Positions 6,986-13,992 of a stretch of DNA of 14,110 nucleotides are shown here, in pieces. Source of the DNA: CAZGXM01 sp964529795 (GTDB lineage: Bacteria > Bacillota > JADQBR01); assembly GCA_964529795.1 (NCBI GenBank), contig CAZGXM010000066.1, positions 1 to 14,110 of the forward strand, read 5' to 3'. Position 1 is the first letter of the stretch. Each line of letters begins with the position of its first letter. Both the position numbers and the translations under genes were made by a program. Under the pieces are notes generated by a model. It was not told the origin of the DNA, did no database searches, and saw only the letters and a program-made list of their open reading frames with translations.

Positions 6986-7396
6986 CTACCGTTTACCCAG
7001 CTCCGCCTTCAACCAGGAATAAAACTCCTCACACTGCAACAGCCAAGTTATTTCTTTCCGGTTTGTAATACGCACACGAAAAATCCAGCCTTCACCGTAA
7101 GGATCTTGGTTAATAAGCTGCGGTGTGCTTACCAGCTGCCGGTTAACGTCCACAATAGTGCCTGCAACCGGCGCAAGTATCCTGCCAACCCATTTACCGG
7201 TTTCAATAGTGGCAACAGCGTCTCCCTTCTGCACCTGCTGATTTATTTTCGGAAGTCCCAGGTATAAAACATCACCCCTGGTGTCCTGAGCATAATCCGT
7301 TAAACCGACGGTAGCAACAAAATCTTCAATTTTCAGCCATAGATGCTCTTTATTGTATAAAAGACCCTCGGGAAAGGACCACTCACCTACTTGCAA
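6986..7396 (-). CDS. GcvH-like lipoyl carrier protein 1
   Basis: This 136-residue protein has the full glycine-cleavage-H layout: an N-terminal PEGLLYNKEHLWLK-type segment, a central barrel, and the APVAGTIVDVN hairpin with the downstream P-Y-G-E-G-W. The predicted lipoylated lysine is Lys68 in I-E-T-G-K-W, where standard GcvH has E-S-V-K-A. No P, T or L protein of glycine cleavage is nearby. The neighbours are a GlcD/GlcF pair, so it may be a dedicated redox or sulfur carrier like LbpA of the sHdr system. The start is TTG, supported by GAGGTGA six bases upstream. It shares many positions with the second carrier at 10072-10509, so the two are paralogues. Confidence 0.85.
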   Translation of the reverse strand: MQVGEWSFPEGLLYNKEHLWLKIEDFVATVGLTDYAQDTRGDVLYLGLPKINQQVQKGDAVATIETGKWVGRILAPVAGTIVDVNRQLVSTPQLINQDPYGEGWIFRVRITNRKEITWLLQCEEFYSWLKAELGKR

Positions 7397-7425
7397 AACC
7401 GTTCACCTCTTCCGTAAAAATCACT

Positions 7426-8601
7426 CTATTCCCAACCCATCCAGAGCAACTGATTAATATCCATCACCTGAATTCCAGCCTTCTTGCGCCGGGCAGCTTC
7501 GGTCAAAACCTGGACACACTGTTGGCAGGCACTAACCAATGTAGTGGCCCCCGTTTTAAGGGCTTCTTCTATGCGACGCTCGGCAATGGCAGCAGTCAAT
7601 CCGGGATCAACAGCCTGCAAATTTCCTCCCCCTCCGCAGCAGAGGGCATTTTCCCGGTTGTGCTCCATTTCCACAAAAGTTACCCCGGGAATGTTCTTTA
7701 AAGTGTTCCTGGGGGCATCATAAATTCCGCTGTTGCGCCCCAAATCACAGGGATCATGGTAGGTAACCACTTCGTCAAGTTCCGCATATTCTGACCAGTC
7801 TATCTTGCCCTGTTCAATGAGGCAGCTCAGATACTGGGCAGCATGCACGACCGCAAAGCCCAGAGGCTTACCTATTACCTTGGGATAGTGGTGACTAAAC
7901 GTGTGGTAACAAGAGGGACAGGATATAACAAGAGTTTTTATCCCGAGCTGTCCGATTTTTAATACATTATGTTCAACAAGAGACCGGGCTTCATCGTTAC
8001 GCCCGGCAGCCAATAGCGGAAAACCGCAGCACCATTCCTCTGTCCCCAAAACAGTTATCTTAACATTGTGCATATCCATGATATTGACAAAACTCAGGGG
8101 AATTTCCGACGCCATCGGATAAAAAGCAGCCACGCAGCCAACAAAATAGCCGACTTCGTTGGTTTCGGACGGTTCTATACACTCGGGATCATCCAGGTCA
8201 TCAGCCCAATCCAAACGGCCGTCATTGGTGTTGGCGGAAATATTTTTGTTATTGTGTATATTTTTCGCAATCCGATTAAATACTGCTGGTGCCTTCCCCC
8301 GGTCTGTAATCGCTTGGCGCATCTCCTGCCACAGCTCGCGTGTATCTATCCGGGCAGGGCAGACCTCCGCGCAGCTGCCGCATAAGGTACACTGAAAAGC
8401 GCGTTTAACATATTGCTCGGAAAGAAAGTGCTCTTCACCTTCAACAAAAATCTTTTTTGCCAGTGTTATCTTCCCGCGAGGCGCTGCCGATTCCCAACCT
8501 ATCTCAGCATATACGGGACATACCGAACGGCAGGAACCACAAGTTGCACAAATTCTTGCCTCTTCTGCCAAGCCTTGAAACGCTGCCTTACTGCTGCGCA
8601 T
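7426..8601 (-). CDS. GlcF/HdrD-like iron-sulfur protein with two 4Fe-4S sites and two CCG domains
   Basis: This 391-residue protein probably moves electrons between the adjacent flavoprotein and an acceptor. Two ferredoxin-type motifs bind [4Fe-4S]: Cys18/21/24/28 and Cys71/74/77/81. Two intact cysteine-rich (CCG) domains follow: Cys156, Cys191-Cys192, Cys228/231 and Cys285, Cys321-Cys322, Cys359/362. The spacings (34-35 and 35-36) fit the canonical CX31-39CCX35-36CXXC pattern. In HdrB/HdrD such domains hold the cluster that reduces a disulfide. GlcF and LutA-type oxidase subunits share the fold. The ATG overlaps the end of the GlcD-like gene by 14 bases with GGGGTGCAGGA upstream, implying translational coupling and a complex. 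Confidence 0.88.
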   Translation of the reverse strand: MRSSKAAFQGLAEEARICATCGSCRSVCPVYAEIGWESAAPRGKITLAKKIFVEGEEHFLSEQYVKRAFQCTLCGSCAEVCPARIDTRELWQEMRQAITDRGKAPAVFNRIAKNIHNNKNISANTNDGRLDWADDLDDPECIEPSETNEVGYFVGCVAAFYPMASEIPLSFVNIMDMHNVKITVLGTEEWCCGFPLLAAGRNDEARSLVEHNVLKIGQLGIKTLVISCPSCYHTFSHHYPKVIGKPLGFAVVHAAQYLSCLIEQGKIDWSEYAELDEVVTYHDPCDLGRNSGIYDAPRNTLKNIPGVTFVEMEHNRENALCCGGGGNLQAVDPGLTAAIAERRIEEALKTGATTLVSACQQCVQVLTEAARRKKAGIQVMDINQLLWMGWE

Positions 8602-10045
8602 GGTCCTGCACCCCCTTTGGCAAAATTCGCCGCAGCAGTCCCAATGTTTTCATGCCCAAAACGTACAGATGCGGCTGCAGCAGCGGCGGCGGGCCGTAAA
8701 CTTTCCCGGGATTCATAATCCCACCGGGATCCAATAAAGTCTTACGTCTCTTTAACTCCCGCAATTCTTCCCGTGAGTAGATATCTTTTACATACGGAGT
8801 GTTCCAAAAACCGGTCAAATATGGTACTCCGCCCAGCCTCCGGCCAACACGGTAAATTTCCATTATTAAACTGGTATCACAAAGATACCGCCAAGTTTGC
8901 CTTTCGTCCGAACGGTACAAGGTCATAACCGTAGCCAGGTCCCGTGACACTATGTGACCATAGGTAAGCATCTCTACCCCGGCCCGGCGGCCCAATACCT
9001 CTACCTGCTGCAGGTAATTATGAAAGGAATTAACCGGTATCAGCAGTTCACTTCCCAGCAAGCAGGGAAAAACCCGCATAATCCTCAACGCTTGGAATCT
9101 CGTCTCCCACTCTTCCAGAGCAGCTTCAGGGCCCATGAGAGCAAGGCCGTATTTATCCACAACCCCCCGGAGAAACGCTTCCGCTTTTGTCAAAGAAACG
9201 GGACTTCCTTCCAAATCTATGGCCAGGCTGTGATAATCTCCCAGCTTCTCTTCCGTTAACCCTTTCCTCTTTAAAGCATGATTAAATAAGCTGCTGTTAA
9301 AGTGCATGTTATGGGTAATAGCTGACAGCTCACTGACACATTCCCGTGCCGCCTGCAGCAAGTCCTTTGAATTTTCACCGGTAACCAGGTAATGTCCCAT
9401 AATTTCCGGTATAGGCCTTACCTTGAGTTCTACCTCGGTAATAATGCCTAAAGTCCCTTCACTGCCGGCAAACCACTGCAGGGGCGGGTCTGTTTTCCGG
9501 GTCAAACGCTTTATTACTCCTGAAGGGAGAACCACCTCCAGCGAGCTTACCTGCTCCACCAGCGGGCCAAAGCGGATACTGCCCATACCGTATCCTCTGC
9601 CTGACAGCCAACCGCCAACGGTGGCAACATTAATGCTGGAAGGATATGAACAGACACAATAACCTTTTTGACGCAGGTAACCGTCCAGCTCCGCCAAGGT
9701 AGTAGCCGGCAGAACTCTCACTTTTTCATCATCCGGGTAAAAATTCACAACACCCTGTAAACCGTTTAAATCAACAACAATACCGCCTTTTGCCGGCACA
9801 CAACCACCCACTGCAGTGGAGCCACCCGCTCTGGGTGTTACCGCAATATTGTTCTCGGAAGCGAAAGTGACAATCCGGCTCACTTCTTCAGCATCAACCG
9901 GTCTCACAACCATATCCGGCAGTGGTTTTGCCACCAGTGAAACCAAAAAGTTGGGAATATAAGCCAAATCCCTGGTATAAAACTGCCTTTCAAAGTAAGA
10001 TTCCGTATACCGCAAGCCAAAATCGTGCTTTATCCGGTCTAGCAA
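8588..10045 (-). CDS. GlcD-like FAD-binding 2-hydroxyacid dehydrogenase/oxidase subunit
   Basis: This 485-residue protein belongs to the FAD_binding_4/FAD-oxidase_C family (GlcD, D-lactate dehydrogenase). The FAD-binding PRAGGSTAVGG is at 71-81. WFAGSEGTLGIITEVELKVRP marks the end of the FAD domain. The C-terminal LLDPGGIMNPGKVY is the family hallmark near the substrate pocket. It should oxidise a 2-hydroxyacid such as lactate or glycolate and pass electrons to the overlapping GlcF/HdrD-like gene. The substrate cannot be read from sequence. The start is TTG, with AAGGGGGG about 8 bases upstream. There is no separate GlcE. The position between two lipoyl carriers is unusual for this family. 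Confidence 0.87.
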   Translation of the reverse strand: MLDRIKHDFGLRYTESYFERQFYTRDLAYIPNFLVSLVAKPLPDMVVRPVDAEEVSRIVTFASENNIAVTPRAGGSTAVGGCVPAKGGIVVDLNGLQGVVNFYPDDEKVRVLPATTLAELDGYLRQKGYCVCSYPSSINVATVGGWLSGRGYGMGSIRFGPLVEQVSSLEVVLPSGVIKRLTRKTDPPLQWFAGSEGTLGIITEVELKVRPIPEIMGHYLVTGENSKDLLQAARECVSELSAITHNMHFNSSLFNHALKRKGLTEEKLGDYHSLAIDLEGSPVSLTKAEAFLRGVVDKYGLALMGPEAALEEWETRFQALRIMRVFPCLLGSELLIPVNSFHNYLQQVEVLGRRAGVEMLTYGHIVSRDLATVMTLYRSDERQTWRYLCDTSLIMEIYRVGRRLGGVPYLTGFWNTPYVKDIYSREELRELKRRKTLLDPGGIMNPGKVYGPPPLLQPHLYVLGMKTLGLLRRILPKGVQDHAQQ

Positions 10046-10071
10046 GGGTAATTCCCCCCTTCCTGCGGTAG

Positions 10072-10509
10072 CTAGTTATCCTTTTCAGCCTCCAGTCGAG
10101 CCACTTCCTTTTGCAGCCACTGGTGAGCCGCCTCTCCTGTCATCAACTTGGCCAAGTCTTCGGAAAGGTTGCTGGCTTCTATTACTGCCACCCATCCGGC
10201 CCCGTAGCAGTCCCGGTTGATTAACCGGGGCTCGTAGAGTAAATCTTTGTTAGCCTCCACTATGGTCCCGGTCACAGGTATCATGACTTTACCGGCCCAT
10301 TTTCCCGACTGCAGGGAAAAGAGCAATTTCCCGAGGACGGCTTTTTTCCCCACTTTGGGCACCTTGACAAAGGAAATTTCCCCCGCCAATTTTTGTGCAA
10401 AATCGCTCAATCCAATCCTTGCTTTATTGCCATCCTCCACCTTTAACCAGGCATGGTCCTCAGTATAATAAAGCCCTTCCGGCATTTCATACCCTTCAAT
10501 AACTGCCAA
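10072..10509 (-). CDS. GcvH-like lipoyl carrier protein 2
   Basis: This 145-residue GcvH-fold protein is a paralogue of the carrier at 6986-7396. It has PEGLYYTEDHAWLK near the start, PVTGTIVEAN in the lipoyl hairpin and INRDCYGAGW downstream. The predicted lipoylated lysine is Lys70 in L-Q-S-G-K-W-A-G. Both carriers share the G-K-W-(V/A)-G setting in place of the standard S-V-K-A, so they form a distinct subtype. A GTG at 10518 is in frame, but GGAGG ends one base before it. The TTG at 10509, about 10 bases after GGAGG, is the more likely start. A charged C-terminal tail is longer than in carrier 1. It lies between lipB and the GlcD-like gene. Confidence 0.85.
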   Translation of the reverse strand: MAVIEGYEMPEGLYYTEDHAWLKVEDGNKARIGLSDFAQKLAGEISFVKVPKVGKKAVLGKLLFSLQSGKWAGKVMIPVTGTIVEANKDLLYEPRLINRDCYGAGWVAVIEASNLSEDLAKLMTGEAAHQWLQKEVARLEAEKDN

Positions 10510-10561
10510 ACTTTTCACCCCTCCGGTAGCAAATTTCCCTCAAACATGTAACTGGAAACAA

Positions 10562-11299
10562 TTATCTGTCAAGACACTTTCCCACTGCTTCTTCAGCACG
10601 GTATGAACTTCTGGCTATTATCTTTTGTTTATACAAATCATTCAAAGAAAGCGGTTCCAACTCCACTTCAAAAACCCAGGCAAATTTATCCCTAACTACC
10701 CGGGACACCGCTGCAAAATCCTGCTCCCGCCCTAAAACATCGACCATGGAAGTGACACCGCAACCGGAAATGCCGCAGGGTACAATCAACTGGAAATGTT
10801 CCAGGTTGCAGGCAATGTTAAGAGCAAATCCGTGCATGGTTACCCATTTTTTCACGGCTACTCCCAGAGCGGCAATCTTCCGGCTGCCAACCCACACGCC
10901 GGGATAACCATCTTTTCGGCCGGCTATAATACCATAACAGTCAAGAGTCCTGATAATCACTTCTTCCAGCTGGCGTACGTAACGGTGCAGGTCCCGGTCC
11001 CTCATTTTCAAATCAATAATAGGGTAGCCCACCAGCTGTCCGGGACCGTGGTACGTAATGTCACCGCCCCGTTCCACTTCATAAACTGAGATTCCCTGGC
11101 TTTTCAGCGCTTCACCCGCCGCCAGGATATTCTGGAACCCTCCATTCCGTCCCACCGTGAGCACCGGAGCATGTTCCACCAGGATAAGGACATCCTTGAT
11201 AACTCCAGCAATCCGCATCCGCTGGAGAGTTTGTTGAATTTGATATGCCTCCATGTAAGCCATGAAACCGAGATCAAGACAGTGGCATTGAGTAGCCAT
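10562..11299 (-). CDS. lipB: Octanoyltransferase LipB
   Basis: This 245-residue enzyme transfers octanoyl from acyl carrier protein to lipoyl domains, the first step of lipoate synthesis. The substrate-binding stretch RGGDITYHGPGQLVGYP is at 77-93, the catalytic Lys141 lies in S-R-K-I-A-A-L-G-V, H-G-F-A-L-N is at 156-161, and the catalytic Cys175 is in I-V-P-C-G-I. The usual length is about 210-230, so the C-terminus is slightly extended. I chose the ATG at 11299 because GGGGG at 11308-11312 is ideally spaced. An upstream in-frame start at 11329 would overlap the E2 gene. Likely targets are the adjacent E2 and the two GcvH-like carriers. No intact lipoyl synthase gene is in the window. Confidence 0.95.
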   Translation of the reverse strand: MATQCHCLDLGFMAYMEAYQIQQTLQRMRIAGVIKDVLILVEHAPVLTVGRNGGFQNILAAGEALKSQGISVYEVERGGDITYHGPGQLVGYPIIDLKMRDRDLHRYVRQLEEVIIRTLDCYGIIAGRKDGYPGVWVGSRKIAALGVAVKKWVTMHGFALNIACNLEHFQLIVPCGISGCGVTSMVDVLGREQDFAAVSRVVRDKFAWVFEVELEPLSLNDLYKQKIIARSSYRAEEAVGKCLDR

Positions 11300-11318
11300 T
11301 TTCAAATCCCCCGTAAAC

Positions 11319-12908
11319 TTACTCCGCACAAAAAGCCTTTATACATTCCTTAACAAGTGTTACCGTGTAAGCCATGGCCGGTCCGCCGCCAAAAGCTACG
11401 GCTACTCCGGCAGCTTCCAGTATTTCATCAGGCTCCGCTCCCGCTGCCACGGCATTATGCACATGGTGAGAAATGCAGTACTCACACTTGATATAAACAG
11501 ACAGCGCTACGGCTATCAACTCTTTTTCCTTGGTGGACAGTTCTCCTTCAGCAAAAACGGGGGCCATCAAGGAATTGAAGCCGACAGCAATATCCGGAGC
11601 CTCTTCGTTGAGCCATTCAATACCGCTGACAAAATCCTGCATTAATTTGTTGGGGTCTTTACCGCCTCCGGCTGCCAAAGGACGGCTGATATTCGGTCCC
11701 TCCATTTGGAACAGAGGATGGGGGTCTTCTAATATTTCCTTGACCCTGCTTAAAAACTGGGCTGCAGGGGCGCCGTCTACAGCGCGATGGTCAAATGAAA
11801 GGCTCATGGTCATAAAGGTGCGTCTTTCTAAATTACCGTCTTTAAGCGCCGGTTTCTCAGTAATTGTACCGATACCTAAAATTGCCGTTTCCGGCGGGTT
11901 GATAATGGGCGTAAAGCCTTCTGCTCCGAACATGCCAAGGTTGGTGATGGTGAAGGTACCACCTTGAAGTTCCTTAGAATCCAGTTCGCCACTGCGGGCC
12001 CTTTCAGCCACCGATTTGATTTTTTCGGACATCTGTAACAAAGACAGTCTATGCGCCTGGTGAACAACCGGCACTATCAGGCCGTCCTCCAAAGCCACAG
12101 CAATTCCCAGATTTACGGAACTACAAAGTTCAATCTCCTCAGCAGATACCCGGGCATTCATAACTGGATGTTCCTTGAGCGCCCTGGCCACTGCCACCGC
12201 AATCAGGTCGGTATATGACACTTTCCCCTTTCCTTGTTCCTGGAAAGTATTGTTGATTTTCTCCCTCAGGTCCTGGAGATTGGTTATGTCAACTTCCTGC
12301 ATAATTGTCACCCTTGCGGCATTGCGGCTGCTTTCGGACATGCGTTCCGCGATGATACCCCGCATGCCTTCAAAGGGGATTACTTCAGGCTGCTTTTCTT
12401 TATCCAGTTCTTGCAGGTAATTGTTGACGTCCTTTTCAGTCACCCTGCCGTTTGGCCCGGTGCCGATCACATAGTCTATATCTATCCCCTTTTCTTGTGC
12501 CAAGCGTAAAGCCCGTGGAGATATTTTCCGGGTGCCATCCACCCGTATTGGCTGGACTTCTTTTTTAGTTTCTTTTTCGGTGGTCTTTTTTTTAGTATCT
12601 TTAGCTTCACTGCTGTCCAATTCGACCTGAGCCTCTTCAACTACCTGCTGAAGCGCGGTCTCATCGTCACCGGGTTCAGCAATTACAGCAATGGGGACAG
12701 TTACAGGAACATTTCTTCCCTTTTCGGCCAAAATTTTATATAGAACGCCGCTTGCTGGCGCTTCCATCACATTGGTAATTTTTTCCGTTATTATTTCCAA
12801 CAAATCCTCGCCTTTAGTTACCTCTTGACCTTCTTGCTTTATCCACTTGGCAATCTTTCCTCTTTTCATAGTAAGACCAAGCTTGGGCATGAGTACTTTT
12901 ACTGCCAT
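11319..12908 (-). CDS. 2-oxo acid/acetoin dehydrogenase E2 with a fused C-terminal AhpD-like domain
   Basis: This 529-residue protein is the acyltransferase core of a dehydrogenase complex. A lipoyl domain (1-80) carries the predicted lipoyl Lys43 in I-T-E-K-I. A charged Lys/Glu linker (about 84-120) follows. The peripheral subunit-binding domain (about 128-166) contains ISPRALRLAQEKGID. The catalytic domain (about 175-405) ends with SFDHRAVDGAPAAQF, active site His374 and Asp378. Unlike ordinary E2, which ends here, about 125 residues follow. They form a carboxymuconolactone decarboxylase/AhpD-type domain with Glu463, Cys475, Cys478 and His482 spaced as in AhpD. AAGGAGG precedes the ATG. With acoX and E1 beta upstream, acetoin or pyruvate is the likely substrate. 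No lipoamide dehydrogenase gene is visible. Confidence 0.93.
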   Translation of the reverse strand: MAVKVLMPKLGLTMKRGKIAKWIKQEGQEVTKGEDLLEIITEKITNVMEAPASGVLYKILAEKGRNVPVTVPIAVIAEPGDDETALQQVVEEAQVELDSSEAKDTKKKTTEKETKKEVQPIRVDGTRKISPRALRLAQEKGIDIDYVIGTGPNGRVTEKDVNNYLQELDKEKQPEVIPFEGMRGIIAERMSESSRNAARVTIMQEVDITNLQDLREKINNTFQEQGKGKVSYTDLIAVAVARALKEHPVMNARVSAEEIELCSSVNLGIAVALEDGLIVPVVHQAHRLSLLQMSEKIKSVAERARSGELDSKELQGGTFTITNLGMFGAEGFTPIINPPETAILGIGTITEKPALKDGNLERRTFMTMSLSFDHRAVDGAPAAQFLSRVKEILEDPHPLFQMEGPNISRPLAAGGGKDPNKLMQDFVSGIEWLNEEAPDIAVGFNSLMAPVFAEGELSTKEKELIAVALSVYIKCEYCISHHVHNAVAAGAEPDEILEAAGVAVAFGGGPAMAYTVTLVKECIKAFCAE

Positions 12909-12930
12909 GATTTCCTTCCTCCTTAAAACG

Positions 12931-13926
12931 TCAAGTTAATCTGAACAAACCCTGTTGGGCCGCTGCATCCACTGTCTTTTTGATATCAACGACCACAGGG
13001 CCGTGGCTGCGCAGCTGCAGTTCCACGCGGTCCCGCAGCCCAACCTCCAATTCCCGTTCCCCGTCAACCGCTATCACACAGGGAACTGTGTCCACCGCCA
13101 CCGTGTCGCCGGCATTCAATAGACGGTAACCAGCCACGGAAACGGTTCTTACCAGTCCGGGGCCTAAAGCTGCCAGTACCTTTGTTTTTGCCGGACCTAA
13201 TTCCACGGCGATACCGTGCGGGTCATTTGGGGGCAGCGAGTGCAAAGCGCCTACAATTGAAGCTATCCCGATATTGGCAGCTTCCCCGCGGGTTGCCACA
13301 ATCTTTTTAATTTTCCCTTCATCCCAAATGGCCCGGGAGCCGATGAACTGCTCCTTTAACACCACGGCATCCACCAGGGCCAAATCCTCTTCCCGGCCAT
13401 TCAAAAGAATGACTATCTTTTTCATCCTGGCAGCCGCCACTTCCCGGGCCACTTTTCCGGTAGCCACCAGTCCAGCAGCCAACCCGGCAATAGTCCCTTC
13501 AATCATAGTGGGAAAAACATTATTGGTTCCGGTAGATACGGGCAGAAGCGGAATGTCGCCGCACCCTTTGGCTACTATCCTGTTGGTCCCGTCGCCACCT
13601 AAAGTGACAATGCAGCCAACCCGGTACTCTGCCAGCAACTTGGCTGCCGCCAGGGAGTCCTCCTGCCCGCCGGTCAGGGGAATATCGAGATAATCAACCT
13701 CCATCTTTAAACTATCCTGACCGGTAAGCCCGTCCAAAGCCTGGCGGGCGATGCCAAAATAGTCCGGCATAAACAGGACACGCCTAACTCCTACCGCTTC
13801 CATCCCCAGCAAAACCCGTCTTACAATATTCACCTTCTCAATATTGTCAAAAACAGTGGCATAAGCCACCAAACGCCTGATATCCTTTCCGGAAGCCGGA
13901 TTGGCAATAATCCCAACTGTAGACAT
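12931..13926 (-). CDS. acoX: AcoX-type ATP-NAD kinase family protein
   Basis: This 331-residue protein belongs to the ATP-NAD/AcoX kinase family. It has N-P-A-S-G-K-D near the start (9-15), the family's GGDGT motif at 110-114 and STGTNN at 131-136, all expected for a nucleotide-binding kinase fold. AcoX proteins occur in acetoin dehydrogenase operons, but their exact reaction is not established, so NAD phosphorylation is only suggested by family. The ATG at 13926 is preceded by AAGGGG seven bases upstream. An in-frame GTG at 13989 would add 21 residues read through a strong hairpin and lacks a spaced binding site, so I reject it. It ends 22 bases before the E2 gene. Confidence 0.85.
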   Translation of the reverse strand: MSTVGIIANPASGKDIRRLVAYATVFDNIEKVNIVRRVLLGMEAVGVRRVLFMPDYFGIARQALDGLTGQDSLKMEVDYLDIPLTGGQEDSLAAAKLLAEYRVGCIVTLGGDGTNRIVAKGCGDIPLLPVSTGTNNVFPTMIEGTIAGLAAGLVATGKVAREVAAARMKKIVILLNGREEDLALVDAVVLKEQFIGSRAIWDEGKIKKIVATRGEAANIGIASIVGALHSLPPNDPHGIAVELGPAKTKVLAALGPGLVRTVSVAGYRLLNAGDTVAVDTVPCVIAVDGERELEVGLRDRVELQLRSHGPVVVDIKKTVDAAAQQGLFRLT

Positions 13927-13933
13927 AACCGCA

Positions 13934-13950
13934 CCCCTTCTAATAAGGGG
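13934..13950 (-). promoter_or_regulatory. Hairpin that hides the acoX ribosome binding site
   Basis: In the - strand RNA, CCCCUU pairs perfectly with AAGGGG across a five-base AUUAG loop. The AAGGGG arm (13934-13939) is the ribosome binding site of acoX. Its CCC arm is shared with the larger hairpin at 13948-13983, so the two structures exclude each other at that point. Function is inferred. Confidence 0.45.
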
Positions 13951-13983
13951 AAACGGACAGCCGCGCTCGGCTATCCATTTCCC
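13948..13983 (-). other. Strong intercistronic RNA hairpin between E1 beta and acoX
   Basis: Arms 13968-13983 and 13948-13963 pair over 16 positions with a four-base loop. In the - strand transcript the two non-Watson-Crick positions are U-G wobbles, whereas on the + strand they would be A-C mismatches. The structure therefore suits the RNA of this operon. No T-run follows (CTTATTAG), so it is not a classic terminator. It could stabilise the upstream message, act as a processing site or control acoX translation. Confidence 0.6.
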
Positions 13984-13992
13984 AATCACCTT

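Noticed and set aside
6986..7396. Glycine cleavage system locus
   Set aside because: Only H-like proteins occur. No gcvP, gcvT or lpd is present, and the lipoyl-site context is atypical.
13927..13989. N-terminal extension of AcoX from a GTG at 13989
   Set aside because: It is not preceded by a spaced ribosome binding site and its codons coincide with the 16-bp hairpin. The ATG at 13926 has AAGGGG at ideal spacing and matches the family start.
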